In this document: positions 48,222-59,316 of the stretch, one piece after another
How positions within the stretch are numbered: the stretch's first letter is position 1
Layout: every line of letters begins with the position of its first letter
NCBI GenBank assembly: GCA_961205875.1
Contig: OY540821.1
Location: forward strand, 6,386,001-6,450,000
Length of the DNA: 64,000 nt
Origin: Sialis fuliginosa
Taxonomy: Eukaryota > Arthropoda > Insecta > Megaloptera > Sialidae
Reading direction: 5' to 3'
Translations under genes and position numbers: made by a program
The notes under the pieces: model-generated
What the model was told of the DNA's origin: nothing
The model's input: only the letters and a program-made list of their open reading frames with translations
Databases searched by the model: none

Positions 48222-51200
48222 CTAGACTATCAAAGCTGCTAGAACTGTTATCACAGCAATGATAATACCTATAAATGTATATAGATCTAATGAAGCTATG
48301 GAATGGGTACATACAATAGCATAAATGAATGTTAAAACCATAGTTTTCGTATCACTGAACAAAGAATTTTCATTTCCAACAAAATCACTACACTGTTGAA
48401 ATTTTGAAGTGCTAGGATTATCATTACAAACTTTATTTGGATTTTCTTTGTACAACACACTAGAATTACTACTCTTAAATTCTGGTACATTCTCTGATAA
48501 ATTATAACAAGAAATAGAATTGTTTTCAGTTATATCGTAATTAATTTTACTACTTCTACATGAGACTTCTTTGATAGAAGTGTCCGTTTCATCTTCGTAG
48601 GAATTATCCTTTTCTAAACTATCACTGTCACTCCCATTGTATTCATTCAGATTTTCATAGGTTATTGGGAAATCAGAACTAGATAAATCTACGTTACTTA
48701 TAACAGAACTATTTTCTAAATCAGGTTCCTCTATAATTGGATTTAAAATAGTAAAGAAATTAAAGTCAGAACTTCTTCTATAATATCCTAAATCTGTAGT
48801 ACTAACAACATTGTAATTGTTTTCATAAAATCTATTAATAGCATCTAATTCATCAGATAAACAACTTTCTTCATTAGAATTGCAATCTTTTTGTATGAAT
48901 TTTTCAGTATTAGTATCACAATCAACTGGTTCAACTATATTATTTTCTAATGAGTTATTAGGATCACATGAATTAGTAGTAGCAATACAACAAACTGAAA
49001 AATTAGTAATCTTATCAAAAACATCGCCATTCTCTGCAATTTCAAGATTTTTGGTAGAAACAAAATTAAGATTTGAAGCAGCACAATCTAAATCGAGCTC
49101 AATACATCCAAGCTCACCTTCAGCATTGGTAGATCCTTTATTCTGAATTGAATTGGGACTATTGCGGCAATCTTCAGTATCAGAAACATCTGGGAACTTT
49201 GGGATTGATCTTGGACCAAAATCTGGAGATGGGACTGGCGTTGTGCTAGAACTTTTAGAACTGTGTGTTTTAGTTGAATAAAAATCATCCATGAATCCTT
49301 CTGGGACATCAACAACTTCTACGTTTTCTAAATCACTGAAATCTACACCATCGTTCATAGTTTCCTCTTTAGAATGAACAGAAAATAAAGCTGGGATATT
49401 ATCATACTGAGATACAACACTTCCTTCATGGAATCTTTGCAATAAATGGTTTTTAATTTTAGTTTCTTTGTCTTCGTCATTACATAAAAGATTCTTTTTC
49501 AATTCAGCAAAGTCTTGTAAAATAGCGACTTTGTGAATTTCAAATGGAGACTTTGAACCATCTGTATCATCACGTTCTTTACCCGAATCTGACATTTTCA
49601 ATAACTTCAAACATTCGAGTTCTTCATCGTAAACTTGTTCTGGCTTAGAACAAATTATTTCTGCTGAAAGTCTATCAGATTCGACAGTATCTAACAGTAA
49701 TTCAGTTGGGACATCTGGTTTTCTTGTCATTACAACATTTGCAATTGATTCTGGCAGTTCGTTTATATTTTCGATTTCTTCTAATTCAGTATCAATGACT
49801 GGTTGTAGTTCAACTGTCTCAGCGACCTTCGGTGCAATTAGTTCTGTACTTTCTACAACACATTCAAGTAGTTTTTCACATAATTTTGCGTGTTCTGAGA
49901 CCGTATCGATTTCCTTCAAACTGTCTTCGATATTCTTATGTTTTATTTTAACTACTAATTTGGGCGTTTCATCAACAATCCTGCACCTTTCTATTTTTTT
50001 ATTGCTCATATTTTCATCCATTTCTTTTAGTTCTTGTCCTAACTGTTCATTTGTTTCATTGGCTTCTTTTGCCAATACCGATAGTAAATCATCTTCTTTA
50101 TCTTTCATTTCCGGTTCTGGAGAAATACAAACAGGCGTGGATGATTTTGTCGGCGGTCTTGATGATTTATTTTCTGTTGGTGTACCTGGCAGTGGAGGTT
50201 TTTGTGATAAGCAATTATCTGGTACATGGACTCTCAATCTTTGATGTACACTTTTGTCTAAACCGTGCGAGCTGTTTGTTAATGTTTCGGTACTAGTCGG
50301 AGAATTAGATTGGTTAGCAATACGTTCCCGTATAATTCGTTTTGCCATTTCAATAGAATCATTGATATCAGATAAACTCTGCGTTTTCCCGAACTCATTT
50401 TCATCGAAATTCGGTGACTTTGTACAATCTCTTTGAACCAAACTATGGAGATTTGCTGACAGTGATCTGACCGCCCGTTTCTTCTTTCCAATCTCTCCAA
50501 CGTTTGAATCTTCTGGTACTAGAGGCGGTAAAGCAGCTTCTTTACATTCATCTTTTCTTAAACTTCTAAATGCAAGATCATCTTTAACAATGTCAGGTGA
50601 TTTGTGTGGTATAAACCTAGACCTTGGTCTATTTTCAGGTGTAGCATGTAAATAATCACTATTCGGAGCAGGTGTAATATGACCTATCGGTATTCCAAAT
50701 GGTGGTTGTGGATCTAAAATCTTTAAAGCATTTTTTGTATGTTTTATATTTCTGTAAACAACGTCATCTAACAAAATATCAGGTTCTTTTGAATTAATTT
50801 GACTCGGCACACCATCTTTATCATCAAGTGCATGATCAGATAATACAGGCGATGCTAAAAGATAACTTACTTGAGGTATAGATTCTTGTGAAGATTTCCT
50901 ATCATTATGGTTTAATCTTCGGTATGCCATATCATCTTTAACTCTATCAGGCACTCCTGACCTTCTAGACAAACGAGATCTTCTAATTGGTTGATCACCT
51001 TCAACAAGTGATTCGACTGATGAAGAATCACGGCCGTAATTATATCCTGAATCAGATAACGCCCCTCTAGGAATTCCCCAATTGAAACAAGGTTCTCTTA
51101 AATGTTTTGGCGTTGTTACATCCCGAAGTTCAGCTCTATCTAGTAAATCTTCGTCACCTAGATGTAAACTGTTATAAATAGCTTCTAATTCATTAAGAGC

Positions 51201-53675
51201 GTCTTCTAAATTTGTAGATTTACGCCGTTTAGTATCTGAATCAGTTTCATCCGAATGTTTATCATGAACTGTGTTTTGTTTATTATTTTCTGCACGTTTT
51301 TCTGGGTTACTTAGTTTTATAGGAACTTCTAATTTTGATATATACTTCCTATCTCCATCTTCTTTAAATGACTTACTTCTGTTTTCAACAACTGGAGTAC
51401 ACCTTTTCAATGAAATCATCATCGGTTTACAATCAACATTATTATAAATGTGCTCACCTATTTTTTTATTCGAGATATTTTGCTTCAAACTATTTCTATC
51501 AATTGATTTTTTTTCTATGTCAGATTTACTTCCTTCAAATAATATATTCGTGTTTCTTTTCAAAACAGGTGAAGGCAGACAATCTTTACGTTCATGTTTC
51601 TTAATTTTATCTTCTTCGTGTCTTCTCTTCATAGATTCCTGTTCCTTTTGTCTCCAAAATTCAGTAGCTGACTGTACAGACATATTTTCTATATCTTTAT
51701 CTGTTTGTGTTTGTTGATCCATAGATACAGCTGCATTAAATGAATTATTATAATACTGCTGTTGAGTCAAGAACAAATTCGGCTGATCCTTCATCTTCCA
51801 TACTCGATTGCCATTATTTATTTCTTTTGTTCTGTACTGAGAACCGTTTATATACTGATCACTATGAGTTTGCCTTATTTGATTGTGTGGCATACTCTGG
51901 TCACTCGCCGCTATATGAATAGGTTTTCTACTACGAGGGATTTTTTCAGCAAAGTACTGATATTTCGCTAACTCATTCCCGTGCCTTGTAATAAACCTCT
52001 TTGGTTTCTCGGTCGATTCTGGTGTAACAGACGATGGCCTTGGATGAACTTGGGCAGTTACAAATTGTGTTTGTGCGATATGATCGTCGGAATTTGATTT
52101 GTAACTAACATAGGGTCTATTCCAGTCTGTCAGAGCTGACTGGATACTATTTTGCTGACTTTGGACTGTACTCGACGACAGTCTCTTATTTCTGTTATCA
52201 AATGCATACGACATTGGACGTTGCGATACATTTTCAAAACTGTTTATTATCTTTCTTTGAGGATCTCGAGGTGGTGGCGGTGGAGGACTTCTCGGGCTGC
52301 AAGAAACTGGATATATTTGACTCAAACTTTGATTTCGATGCACACCGCTTCCATTTATAGCCGGTACGTTTGAACTATAGTTAATATTATTTTCAAACGA
52401 CAAACTTCTCTTTGACGGCATATAATATTCATTCGGCACAGTCCTTTGAAGCTGTAAATAAGGAATAGCATTTTGGTAGTGCTGGACTCTCTGAAGATCC
52501 TTCTTGTTTGTGATGTTGTGACTTGGTGGGATTGTTGACACACCGGGATAACTCAAATTCGATGACACACCAGTATACGTAACGTTTACAATAGAATTAT
52601 CAGATCGAACTCTATCTTTCAGAACCGGACTTACCGAAGGTGATTTTTGAGTTCCTGTCTTCGGCGGTTTCAATCTAGAATCATTGTTGAACGATTCAGG
52701 TGTATCTTCAGCCCGACTGAATCGTTTATTGTATCGTTCAGTGCGTGCCGACCTACTTTTACGATTCAGTGAACTATCTCTACTTCTAGAAATATTTTCA
52801 TCGCTTTTGAATTTTACAATTGACGAAGATGATCTCTGTGAACCTTCGTCAGAACTTGATTCGTCGCCAATTCGATCTCTGATAGCTTCAGCTCTTGCCT
52901 TTAATCGATGTCCACGCTTGGATACGTTATCTAAAGACCCAGATCCAACACTCGATTCTCTGTTAGTATTTGTAGCATTCCATGAACCAGGTTCTGAATT
53001 ATTAAAACCGTTTTCATTCTTTTTTGTTGTACTATTTGTGCATTGATCAGATAACAAATTGTCCCCACTGGGATATTTGAACCCATTTTCATCCCTAGGA
53101 AAGACAATATGATCGAAAACAGGTTTCTTCTTTCGTTCCTGTTTCTTTTTAGATCTTCGGCGCGACATAAAACCTTTCTTCTGATCGAAATCCTCTTGCG
53201 AACTTGAATCACTTTCTACTTCTTTTTTTCTTCGCCTGAAGAATCCCCCAAGAGACCACTTCTTATCCCTTTTCTTTTCTTCACTGCTACTTATCGTTGA
53301 AGCAGTATTCAATTGCCGATGACCTTGTTGAGGTGAACGGAATTCATTCGTATTGTAACTATTAGATCTTGGGCTATAATAGTCAGCATTGTAGTTTTGT
53401 TTCACAGAGATTCCTGGTTGAAATCCAACTTCGCTGTTCCCATTTTCCTTAACAGCTGTCGAGTTTAAATTACTCATATAAGAGGCATCGTTGTGTGGGT
53501 TGGACTTAGTGTAGTATGCATTTTCATGTAACGATGTAGGTGATTTGAAGAATTCTATTTCGTGGTTTGCATTTACCACGTTCCCTCCTCCACGACTGTT
53601 CATTTTTGTATAACGATTATCCAATTGCCTTGCGTCACATGGTACATTACGAGACGTTGGGCCCGTACTCACAGT
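48222..53675 (-). CDS. Very large low-complexity protein with C-terminal hydrophobic tail; 3'-terminal exon
   Basis: A single exon is open for about 5.45 kb, far beyond chance at this base composition, with balanced codon use unlike its flanks. Upstream of 53675 is an acceptor (tttaattttcAG|ACTGTG), so the eleven in-frame codons to the right are intron. The first Met inside the exon is at 53603 (context AAAATGA), giving about 1,793 residues; alternatively it continues from an upstream coding exon in phase 0. Numbering from 53708: a Lys/Arg-rich block at about 145-205 (contains KKWSLGGFFRRRKK), a proline run near 475-480, a charged region around 690-850, three spaced motifs of the form DD-hydrophobic-x-(Y/F)R at 925, 981 and 1043, a Pro/Ser/Thr segment near 1150-1190, an acidic second half, and two hydrophobic segments at about 1790-1807 and 1810-1828 ending at the TAG stop. 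The tail suggests a cytoplasmic protein anchored by its C-terminus. I do not recognise the family. It lies on the same strand upstream of the supervillin-like exons, so an alternative end of the same locus cannot be excluded. Confidence 0.9.
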   Translation of the reverse strand, partial: TVSTGPTSRNVPCDARQLDNRYTKMNSRGGGNVVNANHEIEFFKSPTSLHENAYYTKSNPHNDASYMSNLNSTAVKENGNSEVGFQPGISVKQNYNADYYSPRSNSYNTNEFRSPQQGHRQLNTASTISSSEEKKRDKKWSLGGFFRRRKKEVESDSSSQEDFDQKKGFMSRRRSKKKQERKKKPVFDHIVFPRDENGFKYPSGDNLLSDQCTNSTTKKNENGFNNSEPGSWNATNTNRESSVGSGSLDNVSKRGHRLKARAEAIRDRIGDESSSDEGSQRSSSSIVKFKSDENISRSRDSSLNRKSRSARTERYNKRFSRAEDTPESFNNDSRLKPPKTGTQKSPSVSPVLKDRVRSDNSIVNVTYTGVSSNLSYPGVSTIPPSHNITNKKDLQRVQHYQNAIPYLQLQRTVPNEYYMPSKRSLSFENNINYSSNVPAINGSGVHRNQSLSQIYPVSCSPRSPPPPPPRDPQRKIINSFENVSQRPMSYAFDNRNKRLSSSTVQSQQNSIQSALTDWNRPYVSYKSNSDDHIAQTQFVTAQVHPRPSSVTPESTEKPKRFITRHGNELAKYQYFAEKIPRSRKPIHIAASDQSMPHNQIRQTHSDQYINGSQYRTKEINNGNRVWKMKDQPNLFLTQQQYYNNSFNAAVSMDQQTQTDKDIENMSVQSATEFWRQKEQESMKRRHEEDKIKKHERKDCLPSPVLKRNTNILFEGSKSDIEKKSIDRNSLKQNISNKKIGEHIYNNVDCKPMMISLKRCTPVVENRSKSFKEDGDRKYISKLEVPIKLSNPEKRAENNKQNTVHDKHSDETDSDTKRRKSTNLEDALNELEAIYNSLHLGDEDLLDRAELRDVTTPKHLREPCFNWGIPRGALSDSGYNYGRDSSSVESLVEGDQPIRRSRLSRRSGVPDRVKDDMAYRRLNHNDRKSSQESIPQVSYLLASPVLSDHALDDKDGVPSQINSKEPDILLDDVVYRNIKHTKNALKILDPQPPFGIPIGHITPAPNSDYLHATPENRPRSRFIPHKSPDIVKDDLAFRSLRKDECKEAALPPLVPEDSNVGEIGKKKRAVRSLSANLHSLVQRDCTKSPNFDENEFGKTQSLSDINDSIEMAKRIIRERIANQSNSPTSTETLTNSSHGLDKSVHQRLRVHVPDNCLSQKPPLPGTPTENKSSRPPTKSSTPVCISPEPEMKDKEDDLLSVLAKEANETNEQLGQELKEMDENMSNKKIERCRIVDETPKLVVKIKHKNIEDSLKEIDTVSEHAKLCEKLLECVVESTELIAPKVAETVELQPVIDTELEEIENINELPESIANVVMTRKPDVPTELLLDTVESDRLSAEIICSKPEQVYDEELECLKLLKMSDSGKERDDTDGSKSPFEIHKVAILQDFAELKKNLLCNDEDKETKIKNHLLQRFHEGSVVSQYDNIPALFSVHSKEETMNDGVDFSDLENVEVVDVPEGFMDDFYSTKTHSSKSSSTTPVPSPDFGPRSIPKFPDVSDTEDCRNSPNSIQNKGSTNAEGELGCIELDLDCAASNLNFVSTKNLEIAENGDVFDKITNFSVCCIATTNSCDPNNSLENNIVEPVDCDTNTEKFIQKDCNSNEESCLSDELDAINRFYENNYNVVSTTDLGYYRRSSDFNFFTILNPIIEEPDLENSSVISNVDLSSSDFPITYENLNEYNGSDSDSLEKDNSYEDETDTSIKEVSCRSSKINYDITENNSISCYNLSENVPEFKSSNSSVLYKENPNKVCNDNPSTSKFQQCSDFVGNENSLFSDTKTMVLTFIYAIVCTHSIASLDLYTFIGIIIAVITVLAALIV

Positions 53676-55015
53676 CTGAAAATTAAAATTGATATGATAA
53701 ATAAACAATGTTACGATACGTGTTAATTTTATATAAAAATTGGGATTAAATTTCTTTTAATGTTTCATTGTTAGGTTTTCGCGATGATCTTAATATAGAT
53801 CTTGGTATTTGGGTATTTTTATATCGGCCAATGTTTCGTCGTACATTGTAGTAGACATATTAAGGGCTCTAGTAAACGTGCACTTTTAGAACGATCAAAT
53901 TGATGCAGCTTATACTAATTGTAAGAAGACAAGATTCATTTCATCATTATTTGCTCAGAAATCGAAATAATTGATATATTAAAAAGTAGATTTTTTAGAG
54001 AGATTTGGAGGTAGTCATAATAGTTTTCAAATAAAAAATAAAAACAAGTATGTACCTAAATTCCGATCGCTGAAAACCGAGTTATTAAAAAAAATTCAAA
54101 CCATTCGATTTTTTTATTTTTAATAAATATATTTTTCAAAAGCGTTAAAAAATAATTTGCGGTATGAAATACACACAAAATAAAATAATTTGATTTATAT
54201 TACGAGAAACAAAAGTTTATTATTAAAATTTATATTTTCATAACTATCAACTAAAAATAATTTGATTTGAGAGATTCATTAAGTATTATTCCATGAAAAT
54301 ATAGCAAAATTCAAAATTGAACTCTACCTCCCTCCCTTCTCATCTAGTTAAGAAAATGTATAAAAAAATAATTTAAATAAAAAATCATAACTATAAATTA
54401 CATCATAAATCATAGTTTTTTCACTTCGAGGGTTAAAAAATACCACGACTTCTTAACCCTTTTGGACGTTAAAATTGAGTGTTTATTTTCCGCGCGAAAA
54501 TCGACTTTTATTTTAGAAAAAATGTTAATATCAGTGAAATATTCTGTACCATTCTTCACTTCGATGTATTTGTATTTTTGTATATAAATTTTATATTTAT
54601 GTAAAATAAAAATTACATTAAAAAAAAAATAATAATAAAACATTAGTCCTCAAATACTACACACGAATATCAACTTGCTTATGTGTAAATTTCATGCAAA
54701 ATTGACATAAAAATTAAAAAAAAAACACTAAAAAAAAGACCACTTAGATTTTTCTAGGGAAATAAGCGCATTTTTAGGAATAAAATTTATATGCTTGTAA
54801 TATAGATTAAAACCAACACAATTTCCCATAAGACGACACTGTTGTAAACACAATTCTAAATGAACTAAAACTATTTCAAAGTATAAATAAAACCATAGAC
54901 GTAACGGCTAATTTTATAAATAAAGCGTGCACTCATATTTCTTTGCACGTATCTTATAAATAACAATAACCCAAAACAAATACATTGTTTTCACTAATTC
55001 AAAAATAAACATTAC
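53676..55015 (-). other. Probable intron upstream of the large exon
   Basis: It ends with a pyrimidine tract and AG at 53676. AT-rich, with no repeat that has clear ends. Its 5' border is set only by the candidate donor at 55016. Confidence 0.3.
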
Positions 55016-55340
55016 CTTGAAAGATCTAATTAATTAATAGCACACATAAAATAATTCACACCCTCATATTAAAAACACATATCATTTAACAACATCTATA
55101 AAAGTTATTTTTAAGAATCTACCACATTATAGAAATATGAATATAACGCACGCATATTTTTTAACAAATTGAATATATATCATATTTTATTATTATTTGA
55201 AACACGCAAAATTTCACGATTTATATCGAAAACAGACACTGTTCAATTCATAACAATTTTCAGTGATGAAAAACATATGTGAAATGAGTAGCGCAGTAAT
55301 TCTGCCTCTACTAGACTGCAGAGACATGCTGTGTGTTATT
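55016..55340 (-). other. Candidate 5' untranslated exon of the large gene
   Basis: Minus-strand sequence here ends in a good donor, TTTCAAG|GTAATG, at 55016, and could splice to the acceptor at 53675. It has no long open frame and several upstream ATGs, so it would be non-coding leader. The right boundary is a guess from the TATA-like sequence further upstream. Support is only the donor, position and orientation. Confidence 0.25.
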
Positions 55341-55387
55341 TTTAAATGTAAGGGCATTTCATTGGTTTACATTGCGACCGATTGATG

Positions 55388-55400
55388 CCGATATATACAG
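55388..55400 (-). promoter_or_regulatory. TATA-like element upstream of the large gene
   Basis: The minus strand reads CTGTATATATCGGC, followed within about 60 bases by ACCAATGAAATG and the candidate leader exon. The position suits a promoter for the large minus-strand gene, but TATA-like strings are common in DNA this AT-rich. Confidence 0.18.
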
Positions 55401-55487
55401 TCGATGTTATTTTAAAGAGATGGACTATTCGAATTGAATCGTTTACTGTGCTAAGTGCCTCTGTTAAGGATTTTTAAGTACAGTAAT

Positions 55488-55759
55488 CAGGGTGTCCACT
55501 GGTTTTTGGAAATAAAACTCCCTGACTTTTCCCTGACTTTCCCTGACCACAGATTCAAAATTCCTTGACTTGGGGGACCCCGGAGCAAGAATGTGCAGAA
55601 ATAAATTTTTTTTTTTTTGGTCAACACTTGTTACTTACTTTCAATGACCTTTTTCTTTTTTTTGTTCAACTTAAATTAATACACTTTTTTCCCAGACTTT
55701 CTAAAAAAAAATCAGAATTTTACATAAATTCCCTGACTTTCCAGAAACTGGACACCCTG
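55488..55759. mobile_element. CAGGGTGTCCACT-ended MITE
   Basis: CAGGGTGTCCACTGGTTTTT and CCAGAAACTGGACACCCTG are inverted ends; it has the same CTTTCCCTGACCACAGATTC interior as 26737-27064. It lies just upstream of the putative promoter of the large gene. Confidence 0.65.
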
Positions 55760-55924
55760 TTAATTAATACCTCCATTTACGTGGTTAATTGGTTCCCTGA
55801 AAACAGCAATAGAAAAAGCTGTGTAAAAAATTTGTACCTGTTCCATATTCTTTTGGTGAGATATAATTTGTTTTAATAAAATTAACAGGTTTCTAATAAA
55901 AAACAAAACAAAAACATCTGCCAT

Positions 55925-56460
55925 TTAAATGTAGTGCTTCCTCATGCTAAATTCACCAAAGGTAGTTAATTCTCTAACAATTTTAATAAACACCTATAAA
56001 GTGTTCAGATAAATTGTCTTCCGTTGGCTTTATTTAATTTTTATAAAATTTTATTTAAAAATATTGACATTTTTCTTAATACGCGCCTGATTATTAATTC
56101 GTATATTTTTAATTTGTTGACAATTTCAATCTAAATATATTATGCAAACGTCAAAATGACATTTAATATGTCAAAGTAAATAACGACTGTAAAAAACAAA
56201 TGACGATTTTTAAAATTATTTTTTAAATTATTTAGGGGCTTAAGCCTTCATTAAAATCGGTTTAGTAGTTTTTGTGTCAAGTCAGAACAGACAAAAAATT
56301 AAAAAGATCTGCCAAGTAAATGCACAGTGCTTCCTCGTGCTGAATTCACCGATAAAGTGATCAGATGAATTGCCTGGCATTGGTTAACCATTTAATTTTT
56401 ATACAATTTTACAAAAAAAGATTAGTTCGAAATTTTTCTTAAGACGCACCTGACTATTTA
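55925..56460 (+). repeat. Two truncated 5' segments of the GCTTCCTCG element
   Basis: AGTGCTTCCTCATGCTAAAT near 55936 and AGTGCTTCCTCGTGCTGAAT near 56327 each start a 5' segment of the family; neither reaches the GCGAGGAAGC end. Confidence 0.5.
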
Positions 56461-56940
56461 CTATCATAACTCTTAATGGAGTATCTCTAAACATACATTT
56501 TAACACCAATTTATAATTCCAGAGTACTATGTAGCAAAACATTTAACTTTATTATCCACATGTTAAAATTTATAAAAAAAATCGATGGGTCCAATTTCAC
56601 TTACGACAATTAAAACCCTTACTACAGCCCTGTCTATTATAAATAACGATTGTTGTACACTTGAGACAATTAATTAGAGAGCCCCTTGTCTTTATTACGG
56701 GACCAGCTGCAAATTCTTTTGTATTAATCACTTATCAAGTAACTTCTACTAAAAGTTCAATGCCATATTAATTAACACAGCCCTTATAATACAAAAAATA
56801 CTAGCTGTGACCCACGACTAATTGTAAGGTATATAAAGACAAGGTAGTCTCAATAGGTCTTTGACCTATCATCATTTGCGCGGGAATTGACGTCACCCAG
56901 GGAATATATTCAAATGTTATAAATGTATAATAGAATATCA

Positions 56941-57457
56941 ATAGGCATGATGCCTAATTTAAAAAAAAAAATTTATGATGATCTTACGTGTCTCTTATTT
57001 CCAAAAAAATGCTTATTTCTGCAGAAAATAAAGGTTTAATCACAAAAATTGACTCTTTTAAAACTAATTTTGACGTCAAAACGCTCGCAGGTGTCATGAC
57101 GCATTTTTGACGTCACGCCTATGTAAACACTCCTTGTCAACTATAATAAATCCTTGTTCCAACGCTAATGTTTCTCGGTTTTAGTTTTGGTAACACAAAA
57201 CTGAGCAAATTGATAATTTAAAACCACAAAATAATTTATAAAAAGTGCAGATATTAATGAAATAAAAATGACGTTTACGTAGCCGTGACGTCATCCACTC
57301 TGACTGGTGTTTTATCAAAAATGGCGGATTGCTGTATATAATATAAAAATATAAATATAATATAAAAATAAATAAATTTTTTAGAATCTTTTTAACTTAT
57401 TTCATTATTTAAAATCATAATTTCAGTGATACTTTGTTACTGGCATCATGCCTATTA
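56941..57457 (-). mobile_element. 540-bp GGCATGATGCC-ended MITE, copy C (inverted)
   Basis: Begins ATAGGCATGATGCC and ends GGCATCATGCCTATT. The sequence is the reverse complement of copies A and B with small indels. TGACGTCA is at 57286-57293. Confidence 0.75.
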
Positions 57458-57514
57458 TAATAAAACAGTTTATTAGTTTCGCATTTGCACGCTAGATGTC
57501 TACGGCAAATAAGT

Positions 57515-57697
57515 TTTACCTATCGTGCGTACAAATGTTATACACCTAATACATTTTCGGAATACCAAGTAGCATATGTCCTTCCTCAGGATGCAAGCTA
57601 TCTCCTTGCCAAATTTCATCAAGCGGTTTAACCGTGAAAAGGTAACAGACAGACAGACAGACAGAGACATTTTTGCATTTATAATATTAGTCTGTAT
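57515..57697 (+). repeat. RTE-like 3' tail
   Basis: GCGTACAAATGTTATACACC, TTTCATCAAGCGGTTTAACC, a (CAGA)n run and CATTTATAATATTAGTCTG. Confidence 0.5.
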
Positions 57698-58167
57698 TAA
57701 AAAGTAGATTCATTCTTTCTTACATATAAAATAACAAATAATGTTATCGTTAAAATGGCTCGACTATATTTAGTCTCATTTAAAAATTAAAATGTCGCAT
57801 TTGATTTTTTAATTATTCTGAACAACAAAAAATCATCCATTTCTGCAAACGACGTTAGGATATTATAAAACTGTCAGACGAAACAAACTTTTTCTTACGT
57901 GATATGAATTTTTAACATATTTCAGTAAGAAAATCAAAATTAAAAACATATAAAAAGTACCCAAATTGCTTCTACAAAGTTTTCAGAAAACAAAGTTATT
58001 TTACTTTAATAATATCTCTTCTTCTTTCTATACCAAACCTTCGGTATTATGGACCATTTATATCCCTCCGGGTGAAATAAAATACCCCCCCCCTCCCCCA
58101 AATATATTATTGTAAATTAAACATTAGATTTTAATATCATGTTTTTAGATCATTGATTTTACTAATG

Positions 58168-58485
58168 TCCGGTATTATAAAGAATTTACTTGAATGCAAA
58201 CGTAAATTAGCTTCCAGCTTATAATAACGCTATCTACTAGGTGTCAAATTGTTATAAAATTACTCGATATTTTAAAGCAGTGGTAATAAATGTATAATAA
58301 TGTAAATACTATGGATTTTATGAGGTACACTTGGCAGTACTTATTTTAAGTTGCTGATTGTACTTATCGCGCATGCGTTAAAGTTATCATATGTACGATT
58401 TCATTCGCTACATCTGTGAGTGTGTTGTTATTTATATTTAATATCTAGCAGACAGCGTTAGCTGGAAGCTAATTTGCATTTGCAA
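58168..58485. mobile_element. Diverged Harbinger-like MITE of the TGTCCGG family
   Basis: Begins TGTCCGGTATTATAAAGAAT after TAA. The interior contains GAGCAGTGGTAATAAATG-type sequence and inverted AGCTTCCAGCTTATAA / TAGCTGGAAGCTAATTTGCA arms. The right TIR is decayed. Confidence 0.5.
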
Positions 58486-59006
58486 AAAAAAATCATGGAA
58501 AAAGCAATTTTCATACCCGTCAATAAAGTTGTAATTTAATACGAAATACATTCAATTGTTTTCTCTTTCCTTTGAATACTTAACAAATACGTCAACGTAA
58601 AGTAATGGATGTAAACAAAGTGAGATTGTATTTAATTTTAGGTACAAACGCAAAAATATAACTAGTAGATTCAGGAATAGATGGGGACACAAATATCTTG
58701 AGAAAAAAAGAGATCGCCAGTGTTATTTTGAAAGAAATGGCAGTATGTTCAGTTATAACAGCTGAAGTATTTTAATTTTAAAGCCAATGTCAATAGCGAG
58801 ACATCACTTTTATAATGGAGAAGAAAATTAATAGAATCATTCAATACTTACTAGTTAATATTTCATTAAATAAATCAGTGCTTTTGAATAAAAAAGTGGT
58901 GATATTAATAAAACATAAATTTATACGGTCAGAATCAAAACAAAAACCTCGTTTAAAGTGCTAACAAGATAACTAATTTTATTAAAATTCTTTATAATAT
59001 TGTATA

Positions 59007-59316
59007 CAGGGTGTTTGGTTCGACGATTCGAATATTTTGAAGGAAGGTAGAATGAGTCATTCGGAAGTGATTTATGCAAATATATCTATATACAAAGTGC
59101 AACAGTTTTTTTTATATCGGCAATTTTAGTAAATTTTTGAAAAAACCCAGATTTATACATGTTAATCGCAAAAGTTCAAAAGTTAAAGAGTCCATATTTT
59201 TTAAACATGATTTTTATATTACTTAAATGTTTATGCTACACTATCAGATCAAAATAAAATTTGTGAATAACAAAATCAAAAAACCTTCCTTCAAAATATT
59301 CGTATCGCCGAAACGA
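59007..59316. mobile_element. Inverted-repeat MITE (AATATTTTGAAGGAAGGT)
   Basis: CAGGGTGTTTGGTTCGACGA then AATATTTTGAAGGAAGGT at the left; ACCTTCCTTCAAAATATTCG and TATCGCCGAAAC at the right. Confidence 0.55.

Noticed and set aside
48880..53212. Many 60-149-codon frames on both strands inside 48.2-53.7 kb
   Set aside because: They are shadows of the single 5.45-kb minus-strand exon; their codon content mirrors its Ser/Glu/Asp codons.
53676..53708. ATG at 53708 as the start of the large protein
   Set aside because: The eleven codons before 53675 lie in a pyrimidine-rich 3' splice site ending in AG, so they are most likely intron.
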